This document shows positions 36,122 through 43,992 of a DNA stretch of 64,000 nucleotides, piece by piece. Each line of letters starts with the position of its first letter. Position 1 is the first letter of the stretch. The stretch is from Archangium violaceum (GTDB taxonomy: Bacteria; Myxococcota; Myxococcia; Myxococcales; Myxococcaceae), in the NCBI RefSeq assembly GCF_016859125.1, contig NZ_CP069338.1, positions 4,465,501 to 4,529,500 of the forward strand, written 5' to 3'. Made by a program: the position numbers and the translations under genes. The notes under the pieces were generated by a model, which saw only the letters and a program-made list of their open reading frames with translations, searched no databases and was not told the DNA's origin.

Positions 36122-37680
36122 CCTCGCTTCCGCTCCCGCCCGCGCGCCAGCACGGCCAGCGCGAGCAGCCCCGCGCTCCAGCCCGGTGCCGAGTCGCAGC
36201 CACAGGCCCTCGGCTCGGTGACCTGGGGCACGGGTCCCGGGATGCCGCGCATGTCCGCGCCGCGGGCAATCCACAGGTGGCTGGTGACGGTGCGGGGATG
36301 GCCGTTCACCCATACCTCCACGCGGAAGCGATCCTCGCCGTGCTCGGGCGCGGTGACGTCCCGCTCCACCACGAAGTCCTCCGAGGTCACCTCCACGAGC
36401 GGCAGGCGCACGCCGTTGTGGATGAAGCGCACCTGGTGGCCCCTGGCACCGGTGACGCGGGCACTCAGCCGGGCGCTGCCCGCGAGCACCGTGTCTCCGG
36501 TGGGCGCCACGCTGCTCGTCAGCTCCACCATGGGATCATCCGGTCCCTGGAGCTTCACCACGGTGCGGCCTTCGCGAATGCCCTCCAGCAGCGCCGCCAC
36601 GCTCAGCTCGCGCGCGTACACCAGGGTGGCGGGGTTGCCGATGGCGCTCTGCTTGAAGTCCAGGTCCACTCCGGCGCGGTGGTCGTCGCTGCCTCCGAGC
36701 GCCGCGGCGTGGTGCCCCTGCGCGAGGAGCCAATCCCAGTAGCCGATCGCGCCCTCGGAGAAGAAGCGCCCCAGCTTCTCCCACTCGGGGTTGGCCACCT
36801 CGACGGCATCCACGCCGCCCGGAGGAACGGCGTGTTGCCATGCGCAGCCGATGCACAGGTCGCCCACGTCATAGACGGGGTGGTTGATGGAGAAGAGCGC
36901 GCCCTGGCGATGAAAGGCGTCCACCGCTTCCTTCAGGGTGATGCCCTCGTTCACGCGTGGGGACACGTAGCCGGTGGCGCCAATCGCGTTCGCATGGCCC
37001 GCATAGGTGGTGTACTCGACACCCGGCACCAGCAGCAGACCGGGGAAGCGCGACTGGGCGGCCACGAGGAAGTCGCGCGTGGACGTGGTGTTGTGGTCGG
37101 TGAGCACGACGAAGTCGAGCCCATGGTCGCGCGCGTATGTCGCGACCTCCTCCAACGGGGGCCGGGCATCACCGCTCTCGCGCGAGTGCACGTGGAAGTC
37201 GCCCGTGTACCAGCGGGCCTGGGCGGAGAGCGCGCGGGCGGGGTGGTAGGGCTGGCGCTCGGGTTGGGGCGCGAGCGTGGCCTGCGTGCGCAGGTGCACC
37301 TCGATGCGATAGCGCGCGGGCGTCCTGCCAATCTTCGCCTTGCCCACCGTCACCCGCCAGGTGCCCGCGGGCAGGGGGCCGGCGAGGTAGGAGCGCGAGG
37401 CCGCCTGCTCGCCCACGATGGCGGGCTCCTCGTTGCCGCCGCCGTAGCCTCGGAAGCCGTTCGGATCCTCCAGCCCCCAGTCCAGGATGTTCTCGCTGGC
37501 GAGGTCGTCATGGCGGACCTCCAGTTCCACGGTGCCCGGAGGCACCTCGAAGGGGACGTCGAAGAAGCTGCCCTCGGAGGGCACCTCTCCCTCCAGCACC
37601 AGCGGGCCAGCCGCGAGGGCGCAGGTGGAGACGAGAAGGCAGGCGAGGAACGTGTTGGGGAACGAAAGAGGAGTGCGCAC
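36049..37680 (-). CDS. CehA/McbA-family metallohydrolase with MYXO-CTERM-like tail
   Basis: 543 aa, GTG start. A signal peptide is followed by a beta-sandwich, then a PHP/amidohydrolase-like metal site: GDFHVHSRESGDARPP, LTDHNTTSTRD, VPGVEYTTYAGHAN, NHPVYDV and GGSDDHRAGVD. CehA/McbA enzymes hydrolyse phosphate esters or carbamates. The C-terminus has ACGCDSAPGWSAGLLALAVLARGRERKR, a Cys-containing motif, hydrophobic stretch and basic end, as in MYXO-CTERM sorting signals. About 20 residues extend beyond the basic end and overlap the TonB receptor gene by 73 bp. Confidence 0.85.
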   Translation of the reverse strand: MRTPLSFPNTFLACLLVSTCALAAGPLVLEGEVPSEGSFFDVPFEVPPGTVELEVRHDDLASENILDWGLEDPNGFRGYGGGNEEPAIVGEQAASRSYLAGPLPAGTWRVTVGKAKIGRTPARYRIEVHLRTQATLAPQPERQPYHPARALSAQARWYTGDFHVHSRESGDARPPLEEVATYARDHGLDFVVLTDHNTTSTRDFLVAAQSRFPGLLLVPGVEYTTYAGHANAIGATGYVSPRVNEGITLKEAVDAFHRQGALFSINHPVYDVGDLCIGCAWQHAVPPGGVDAVEVANPEWEKLGRFFSEGAIGYWDWLLAQGHHAAALGGSDDHRAGVDLDFKQSAIGNPATLVYARELSVAALLEGIREGRTVVKLQGPDDPMVELTSSVAPTGDTVLAGSARLSARVTGARGHQVRFIHNGVRLPLVEVTSEDFVVERDVTAPEHGEDRFRVEVWVNGHPRTVTSHLWIARGADMRGIPGPVPQVTEPRACGCDSAPGWSAGLLALAVLARGRERKRGQKRARMPSDGSVTGGSPKGLRTS

Positions 37681-37757
37681 GGGGCCCGGAGCCTAAGCCA
37701 GGAGAAGACGGTCCTGTCAGGTGCTCCCCACGGACCTCCTCCGGCCGTACTTTTCTC

Positions 37758-37784
37758 CAACTTGTCCTACTGTCGGACAAGTTG
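37758..37784. promoter_or_regulatory. Perfect 10-bp palindrome, candidate operator of the acyl-CoA ligase operon
   Basis: CAACTTGTCC (37758-37767) is the inverted copy of GGACAAGTTG (37775-37784) with a 7-base spacer. It is 49 bp upstream of the acyl-CoA ligase start. Length and spacing suit a dimeric TetR/MarR/GntR-type repressor. The regulator gene is not in this window. Confidence 0.6.
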
Positions 37785-37832
37785 CGGGAGGACGTATCGG
37801 AAATCCTCCAGCCGAGCCGAGGAGCGTCGAGC

Positions 37833-39362
37833 ATGTACAGAGCGGACACGGTCGTTGGTCTCATCGAGCACGGTCGTGAGGACGACCGCGCGATCGGCGC
37901 GCCGGGGCGGCCCGGCCTGACCCATGGTGGCCTGCGGGCGCTCGCTCGGAGCACCGTCGCGGCGCTGAATGCACTGGGCATCGGATGTGGCGATCGGGTC
38001 GCCCTGGTGCTGCCCAACGGGCCGGAGATGGCGACGGCCTTCATTGCCTTCGCCTGCGGCGCCACCACCGCGCCGCTCAATCCCGCCTACCGGGCGGAGG
38101 AGCTCGAGTTCTACCTCTCGGACCTGAATGCCCGGGCGCTCGTCATCCTCGAGGGGATGGAGAGCCCGGCGCGCGCCGTTGCCGCAGCGCGAGGCATCCC
38201 GGTCATCGAGCTGGTTCCAGACTCGAGCGGGCCCGCCGGTCTCTTCTCCTTGAAACCGGAGCGGCCGTTCTCCGGCACGCCGGCACGGGCGGGCTTCGCC
38301 GGGGCCGAGGACGTGGCGCTCGTGCTCCACACCTCCGGGACGACGGCGCGGCCGAAGATCGTCCCCCTGCGCCACGTCAACGTCACGGCCTCCGCCTTCC
38401 ACATCGGCCAGACGTTGGAGTTGGGGCGCGAGGACGTCTGCCTCAACATCATGCCGCTCTTCCACATCCACGGCCTCATCGCGGCGGTGCTGGCGAGCCT
38501 CGCGGCGGGTGGCGAGGTGGTATGCACGCCGGGCTTCAACGCGCTCAAGTTCTTCTCCTGGTTCGAGGAGATCCGGCCCACCTGGTACACGGCGGTGCCC
38601 ACCATGCACCAGGCCATCCTCGGCCGGGCGGGCCGCAACGCCGGGCTCATCCGGGCCGGGCGGCTGCGCCTCATCCGCTCGTCCTCCGCGTCGCTGCCAC
38701 CGCAGGTGATGCAGGAGCTCGAGCAGGTGTTCGGCGTGCCCGTCATCGAGAGCTACGGCATGACGGAGGCCTCGCACCAGATGGCCTCGAACCCGCTGCC
38801 GCCGAGGCCTCGTTACGCGGGCTCGGTGGGGATCGCCGCGGGGCCGGAGGTCGCCATCATGGACGAGGCCGGAAACCCGCTGCCTCCGGGCTCGCTCGGC
38901 GAGGTCGTCATCCGGGGCCGCAACGTCATGGCCGGCTACGAGAACAACCCCGAGGCCAACGCCAGGGCCTTCTCCAACGGCTGGTTCCGCACCGGGGACC
39001 AGGGCGTGCTCGACGAGGCCGGCTACCTGCGGCTCACCGGCCGGCTCAAGGAGATCATCAACCGGGGAGGCGAGAAGATCAGCCCGCTGGAGATCGACAC
39101 GGTGCTGATGGACCACCCGGCGGTGCGGCAGGTGGTGACGTTCGCCATGCCGCACCCGAAGCTGGGCGAGGAGGTCGCCGCCGCCGTGGTGCTGCGCGAG
39201 GGCGCGAGCGCGGGAGAGCGGGAGCTCCAGGACTTCGTCTCCGCGCGCCTGGCCGACTTCAAGGTGCCGCGCAAAATCCTCTTCCTCCCGGAGATTCCCA
39301 AGGGAGCGACGGGCAAGTTGCAGCGCATCGGCCTCGCCGCGCGCCTGGGGCTCACGTCATGA
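37833..39362 (+). CDS. Acyl-CoA synthetase (AMP-forming), oxalate--CoA ligase-like
   Basis: 509 aa. Adenylation signature VLHTSGTTARPKIV, the YGMTEASHQM motif, GWFRTGDQGVLD and RLKEIINRGGEKISP, with the C-terminal catalytic Lys in PKGATGKLQR. The compact length and LNPAYRAEELEFYLSDLNA resemble oxalate/medium-chain acyl-CoA ligases, but the substrate cannot be decided. GAGGAG precedes the ATG. It is translationally coupled (ATGA) to the ketopantoate reductase gene and sits behind a palindrome. Confidence 0.85.
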   Translation: MYRADTVVGLIEHGREDDRAIGAPGRPGLTHGGLRALARSTVAALNALGIGCGDRVALVLPNGPEMATAFIAFACGATTAPLNPAYRAEELEFYLSDLNARALVILEGMESPARAVAAARGIPVIELVPDSSGPAGLFSLKPERPFSGTPARAGFAGAEDVALVLHTSGTTARPKIVPLRHVNVTASAFHIGQTLELGREDVCLNIMPLFHIHGLIAAVLASLAAGGEVVCTPGFNALKFFSWFEEIRPTWYTAVPTMHQAILGRAGRNAGLIRAGRLRLIRSSSASLPPQVMQELEQVFGVPVIESYGMTEASHQMASNPLPPRPRYAGSVGIAAGPEVAIMDEAGNPLPPGSLGEVVIRGRNVMAGYENNPEANARAFSNGWFRTGDQGVLDEAGYLRLTGRLKEIINRGGEKISPLEIDTVLMDHPAVRQVVTFAMPHPKLGEEVAAAVVLREGASAGERELQDFVSARLADFKVPRKILFLPEIPKGATGKLQRIGLAARLGLTS

Positions 39363-40348
39363 GGATCGCGATCTTCGGAGCGGGAGCGATTGGCGGGTTC
39401 CTCGGCGTCCGGCTGCTCCAGGCGGGCGCGGACGTCACCTTCATCGCGCGCGGAGCCCACCTGGCCGCGATGCTCGAGAGGGGCGTTACCCTGCGCAGCG
39501 GCGGTGAGCGCGTCACCGTCCGGCCGCGTTGCACGGACGACCCGGCCGAGGCGGGGCCACAGGACTCCGTCCTCATCACGCTGAAGGCGCACTCCCTGCC
39601 AGCGGCGGCGGCGCAGATGCAGCCCCTGCTGGGCCCCGAGACGTCGCTCGTCACGGGCATCAACGGCGTGCCCTACTGGTACTTCCACGGCCTCGAGGGG
39701 CCCTTCCGCGACCGGCACGTGGAGAGCGTGGATCCGGGGGGGACGCTCTGGGAGACGCTGCATCCCTCGCGTGCCATCGGCGCGGTGCTCTACCCGGCGG
39801 CCGAGGTGATGGAGCCCGGCGTCATCGAGCACACCTACGGCGACCGCGTCACCCTGGGCGAACCCGATGGCAGCAGGAGCCCCCGCGTCGAGGCCCTGTC
39901 GAAGCTGTTCATCCAGGCGGGGCTGAAGTCACCGGTCCGCCCGCGCATCCGGGACGAAATCTGGGTCAAGCTCTGGGGCAACCTCGCCTTCAATCCGCTC
40001 TCGGCGCTCACGGGCGCGACGCTCGACCGGCTCGCGACCCAGGCGGACCTCCGGGCGGTGGCGCGCACCATGATGGTCGAGGCCCAGGCCGTCGCCGAGG
40101 CCCTGGGCGTGCGCTTCCCCATCGACGTGGACAAGCGGATTCAGGGCGCGGCGGAGGTCGGCGCGCACAAGACCTCCATGCTGCAGGACCTCGAGCGTGG
40201 CCGGCCGATGGAGATCGACGCGCTGCTGGGCGCGGTGGTGGAGCTCGGCCAGCTCGTGGGCAGGCCGATGCCCACGTGCGACATGGTGCTGGCGCTGGTG
40301 CGCGAGCGCGCGCGTCGGGCGGGCTGCTACCCGGCCGCCCATCCGTAA
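39359..40348 (+). CDS. 2-dehydropantoate 2-reductase family protein
   Basis: 329 aa. NAD(P)-binding start MRIAIFGAGAIGGFLGVRL, middle KAHSLPAAAAQM, the substrate-binding core region KLWGNLAFNPLSALTGAT, and KTSMLQDLERGRPMEIDAL. PanE reduces ketopantoate in coenzyme A biosynthesis; this family also includes related 2-oxoacid reductases, so panE is not asserted. The gene overlaps the upstream acyl-CoA ligase by 4 bp, implying a functional link around CoA or acyl metabolism. Confidence 0.82.
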   Translation: MRIAIFGAGAIGGFLGVRLLQAGADVTFIARGAHLAAMLERGVTLRSGGERVTVRPRCTDDPAEAGPQDSVLITLKAHSLPAAAAQMQPLLGPETSLVTGINGVPYWYFHGLEGPFRDRHVESVDPGGTLWETLHPSRAIGAVLYPAAEVMEPGVIEHTYGDRVTLGEPDGSRSPRVEALSKLFIQAGLKSPVRPRIRDEIWVKLWGNLAFNPLSALTGATLDRLATQADLRAVARTMMVEAQAVAEALGVRFPIDVDKRIQGAAEVGAHKTSMLQDLERGRPMEIDALLGAVVELGQLVGRPMPTCDMVLALVRERARRAGCYPAAHP

Positions 40349-40365
40349 CACACGCGGGTGGGTGC

Positions 40366-41865
40366 CTACGCGATGCCCACCATCTTGCTGCCTTCACCCT
40401 GAACGGAGCCGGGCGTCAGCGCGCCCAGGAAGTCCACCTGGAGCCCGCCGTACTCCGAGCGCCCCAGCTCCAACTTCCACCCGTGCAGCACCGTCACCTG
40501 CCAGGCGATGTTGAGGCCCAGGCCGTGCCCGTGGACTCCGCGCGTGCGTGCCGCGTCGCCCCGGACGCGCCGCTCGATGATGCGCGACAGCTCGCTCTCG
40601 GGGATGCCGGGTCCGTCGTCGAGCACCCGCAGGCGGAAGCCCTCTCCCGGCGTTCGCTCGAGCACGACGGCGACATGGCCCTCGCGCGAGTTGTAGCGCA
40701 TGGCGTTGTAGATGATGTTGCTCACCGCCTGCTCGATGAGCGTGACGTCTCCCTCCACCACCACGGGCGGCTCCGGCACGGCGCACTCGAGCGCCACGCC
40801 GAGCTGCCGCGCGATGGGCCGGTGGCGGCTCATGCACCGCTCCACCAGGGCGTTGAGGTCCACTGACGCGCGCTGCAGGGCCGGCTCGCCCGCCTCCAGC
40901 CGGGCCGCGGCGCCCAGGTTGTGGATGAGCGCCGCCATGTAGTGGGACTCCTGGCTGGCCGCCGTGACGATCGCCGCGTCCACCGGCTCTCCCCGGGCCG
41001 CGCGTCGTTGCAGCTCGGCCAGGTGCCCCTGGAGCACCGTGAGGGGGATCATCACGTCGTGCGTGGTGTTCTCCAGGAAGGTGCGCAGCGTCTGCTCCCG
41101 CTTCTCCTTGAGGTCCATCTGCGCGTGCACCTCGCGCCCCGCCTCGTCGAAGGCGCGCGCCAGCTCGGAGATCTCATCGTTGCCGTGGACGGTGAGGGTC
41201 CCCTGGTAGGCGCTGCGGACGAAGGTCCGCACCTCGCCGGTGAGCTGGCGGAGGCGGCGCACCACCGGCCCGAGGGTGAGCAGCACTCCGGCCAGGGCGA
41301 CGATCGTGGGCATCAGCCACATGTCGGCCGGGGGGAGCAGGCCCTTCAACATCCCCGTGTCGCGCGGCTCCCGTCTCTTGACGAGCACGAAGGCGCACGG
41401 CCCGGAGCCCCAGGGCATCCGGACCAGCACCTCGCTCGGGCCCATCGGGCCGTACGTGGCGGAGCGGCTGGCGATGTCCTCTCCCCGCCGCAGGGCCTCC
41501 ACGAGCTTCGCGTCCAGGGGGGGAGCGGCGGGGTTGCGGGACGTGAAGTGGGCGTCGTAGGCGAAGAGCTGAACCTCCTGTTCCCGTTCCGGACGCGGTC
41601 CCGGGCGGTCCCCGCGAGGCGGTGGCGGAGGCCGCTCCCCCTTCCTCTCCGGAGGGGGAGGGGGACGGGGGGGTTGCCTGCTCCAGGTCTCTGGGGCGGC
41701 CTCACAGTGTTCTCGTTCGCCCGCCTGCAGGGTCGCGAGCGCATACTCGGCGAGGACCGCCTTGCGCGCGTTCACCTCGACGGTGTTGCGGAGCCCCGTC
41801 ATGACCAGCGTGATGGGCAGCGCCATCGCCGCCGTCGTGAGCGCCAGCCGCATCCGGAGCCTCAT
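40366..41865 (-). CDS. Membrane sensor histidine kinase of a two-component pair
   Basis: 499 aa. Membrane helix about 7-24, a periplasmic domain containing a Pro-rich patch (RPPPPPERK ... PPPPPRGDRPGPRP), a second helix (MWLMPTIVALAGVLLTL), HAMP (about 205-255), HisKA with THDVMIPLTVLQ and HATPase_c (NIIYNAMRYNSREG; DDGPGIPESELSRII; GHGLGLNIAWQ). It overlaps the upstream OmpR-type regulator by 4 bp (ATGA). The pair is divergent from an RND adaptor and pump, so it probably controls efflux or envelope stress. Confidence 0.9.
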   Translation of the reverse strand: MRLRMRLALTTAAMALPITLVMTGLRNTVEVNARKAVLAEYALATLQAGEREHCEAAPETWSRQPPRPPPPPERKGERPPPPPRGDRPGPRPEREQEVQLFAYDAHFTSRNPAAPPLDAKLVEALRRGEDIASRSATYGPMGPSEVLVRMPWGSGPCAFVLVKRREPRDTGMLKGLLPPADMWLMPTIVALAGVLLTLGPVVRRLRQLTGEVRTFVRSAYQGTLTVHGNDEISELARAFDEAGREVHAQMDLKEKREQTLRTFLENTTHDVMIPLTVLQGHLAELQRRAARGEPVDAAIVTAASQESHYMAALIHNLGAAARLEAGEPALQRASVDLNALVERCMSRHRPIARQLGVALECAVPEPPVVVEGDVTLIEQAVSNIIYNAMRYNSREGHVAVVLERTPGEGFRLRVLDDGPGIPESELSRIIERRVRGDAARTRGVHGHGLGLNIAWQVTVLHGWKLELGRSEYGGLQVDFLGALTPGSVQGEGSKMVGIA

Positions 41866-42530
41866 GGCTCCTCTCCACCGAGCCGGTAGCCGATGCCCCA
41901 CACCGTCTCGATGTACCTGCCAGGACCCAGCTTGCGCCGCAGCCGCGACACGTGCACGTCCAGCGTCCGCTCGGTGCCTTCGCGCTCTGGATCCAACACG
42001 TTCTCCACCAGCCACTGGCGTGTCACCGCGGCCCCTGGACGGCGGGCGAGCGCGGCCAGCAGGTCGAACTCCACGCGTGTCAGCTCCACCGGCTCGCCCT
42101 GGACACGCACCTCGCGGCTCTCGAGGTCCACGTGGAGCGCGCCGATCTCCACACCTCCCTGCCGCTGCATCGCCGGGCGTCGTAGCCGTGCGCGCACGCG
42201 CTCGACCAACTCCTCGGGCCAGAAGGGCTTGGTCATGTAGTCGTCGGCTCCCAGCTTCAGCGCCCGCACCTTGTCCGCGGTGTCATTGCGCGCGCTGAGG
42301 ATGAGCACCGGCACGTCCGATCCGTCACGCATCCGCCGCAGCATGTCCATCCCATGAGTTCCCGGGAGCATCAGGTCCAGGATGACGAGCCGGTAGGCCG
42401 CCACGTCCCCGGATTGCAGGGGTCGGCCCTCGGTCCACCACGTGGGCTCGAAGCCCGCGCGGCCGAGGCAGTCGACGATTTGAGCTCCCAACTGAGGGTC
42501 GTCTTCGATGAGCAGAATGCGCTCGGCCAT
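41862..42530 (-). CDS. OmpR/PhoB-family response regulator
   Basis: 222 aa. REC domain: RILLIEDDPQLG, LVILDLMLPGTHG (phospho-Asp), ILSARNDTADK, and KPF at the switch Lys. Winged-helix DNA-binding domain about 125-220 (VELTRVEFDLLAALARRPG; VSRLRRKLGPGRYIETVWGIGYRL). It is partner of the adjacent histidine kinase and is divergent from the RND adaptor gene by about 210 bp; the intervening DNA contains a candidate regulator box. Confidence 0.95.
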   Translation of the reverse strand: MAERILLIEDDPQLGAQIVDCLGRAGFEPTWWTEGRPLQSGDVAAYRLVILDLMLPGTHGMDMLRRMRDGSDVPVLILSARNDTADKVRALKLGADDYMTKPFWPEELVERVRARLRRPAMQRQGGVEIGALHVDLESREVRVQGEPVELTRVEFDLLAALARRPGAAVTRQWLVENVLDPEREGTERTLDVHVSRLRRKLGPGRYIETVWGIGYRLGGEEP

Positions 42531-42576
42531 GTGTGTCCGTCCTCTCCTCGTTCATGTCGCGTCGTACGGGACGGGT

Positions 42577-42593
42577 CGTAAGAGAATCTTAAG
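42577..42593. promoter_or_regulatory. TTAAG-type direct-repeat-like box, candidate response-regulator site
   Basis: On the minus strand the stretch reads CTTAAGATTCTCTTACG, with CTTA repeated at 10-11 bp spacing and an overall near-palindromic look. OmpR-family regulators commonly bind direct repeats of this spacing. It lies 47 bp before the response-regulator start and 149 bp before the RND adaptor start, so it could serve autoregulation or divergent control. Confidence 0.4.
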
Positions 42594-42741
42594 ACCTGTA
42601 CTGGCCCGGACGCCGGGCGAGCGAACGAGGCGGCGGGTCGCTCCAAGCAGGCAGGCGTCCAGGGGGGCGAGGTGTGACTCCGGGTGCACCCGGGGTGCTT
42701 CGTGCACATCTCCACACGGCGTTTTCAGGAGGTGGAGAGGC

Positions 42742-43977
42742 GTGAACGAGAGCACGGTACGCCGGGGCGAGAGATGGGTTCCCGGGGGTGGGGCGGGCAT
42801 GTGCCGGGCCCTCGTGTTGCTGGGCCTGCTGGTGTTTTCGGGCTGCGACCGGGGCGGTCCGGAGGTGCCCCCGGCCCAGGGACAGCAGGCCCAGGGACAA
42901 CAGGCCCCGGTGGTGCTCGGGCCGGAGGACGTGGTGCGCGTGGAGCAGCGGCGGTTGCGGAACGGGCCCGTCCTCTCCGGAACACTCCAGGCCCGGCGCG
43001 CCGCCTCCATGCGGGCCGAGGTCCAGGGCTCCATCCTGGAGATGGCCGTCGAGCAGGGCCAGGAGGTGAAGAAGGGGCAGCTCCTCGCGCGCATCGAGGA
43101 CACCTCGCTGCGGGACCAGGTCCTCGCCGCGCGCACCGCGGTGCGGGTGGCTCGCAACGCCGTGCAGGTGGCCCGGGCCGATGAGGAGCGCAACCGCACG
43201 CTGGCCAACGCGGGGGTCATCACCCAGCGCGACCTGGAGCGGGCGGTGCTCTCGCGCCAGCAGGCGCAGGCGCAACTCTCCGAGGCCGAGGCCCGGCTCG
43301 CGATCGCGAACCAGCAACTGGGCCGCACCCGCATCGTCGCCCCCTTCGACGGGGTGGTGAGTGAGCGCCGGGCCAGCGCGGGTGACATCGTCCAGCCGGG
43401 CACGGCGCTCTACACCGTCATCGACCCCACCAGCATGCGGCTGGAGGCCTCCGTTCCCGCCTCGCAACTGGAGCTGCTGAAGCCCGGCGCGCGCGTGGAC
43501 TTCAATGTCGGAGGCTTCGGGGACCGTACCTTCGCGGGAGAGATCGAGCGCATCAACCCCGCGGTGGATCCCGCCACGGGCCAGGTGCGCCTCTACGTCA
43601 CGCTGCCCAACACCGAGCAGACGCTGCTCACCGGGCTCTTCGCCGAGGGCCGGGTCTCGGCGGTGCAGCGCGAGGTGGCCGCCGTGCCCACGTCCGCGGT
43701 GAGCCTCCGCGCCGAGCCGCCCACGGTGATGCGCGTGAAGGACGGGCGCGTGGAGCAGGTACCGGTGACGGTCGGCATGACGGACGAGCTGGCGCGAATG
43801 GTGGAGTTGCGCTCCGGCGTGCAGGTGGGAGACGTGCTGCTGAGGGGCTCGGCGCAGGAGTTGGCCGAGGGCACGCCGGTGCAGGTGAGGGTCCCCGAGC
43901 AGCAGCCGCAGGAGTCCGAGCCGGGCGTGGGCGGTGGAGGCACCGCGCAGGAGCCCCAGCAACTCACGCCTCGCTGA
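42742..43977 (+). CDS. RND efflux periplasmic adaptor lipoprotein
   Basis: 411 aa, GTG start with AGGAGG about 9 bases upstream. Signal with LVFSGC lipobox. HlyD/MFP core: RAEVQGSILEMAVEQGQEVKKGQLLARI (barrel-sandwich hybrid), a helical hairpin (VRVARNAVQVARADEERNRTL; RAVLSRQQAQAQLSEAEARL), VAPFDGVVSERRASAGDIV, and the membrane-proximal domain. It links the inner-membrane pump to an outer-membrane channel. It is 15 bp upstream of the RND permease gene. No TolC-type channel gene is visible. Confidence 0.92.
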   Translation: MNESTVRRGERWVPGGGAGMCRALVLLGLLVFSGCDRGGPEVPPAQGQQAQGQQAPVVLGPEDVVRVEQRRLRNGPVLSGTLQARRAASMRAEVQGSILEMAVEQGQEVKKGQLLARIEDTSLRDQVLAARTAVRVARNAVQVARADEERNRTLANAGVITQRDLERAVLSRQQAQAQLSEAEARLAIANQQLGRTRIVAPFDGVVSERRASAGDIVQPGTALYTVIDPTSMRLEASVPASQLELLKPGARVDFNVGGFGDRTFAGEIERINPAVDPATGQVRLYVTLPNTEQTLLTGLFAEGRVSAVQREVAAVPTSAVSLRAEPPTVMRVKDGRVEQVPVTVGMTDELARMVELRSGVQVGDVLLRGSAQELAEGTPVQVRVPEQQPQESEPGVGGGGTAQEPQQLTPR

Positions 43978-43992
43978 GCGGAGAGCCTTGCC

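Noticed and set aside
29044-36313. Very long minus-strand open frames opposite the kinase fusion, ADYC and TonB genes
   Set aside because: Repetitive basic composition with no recognisable domains. The opposite strand has clear genes.
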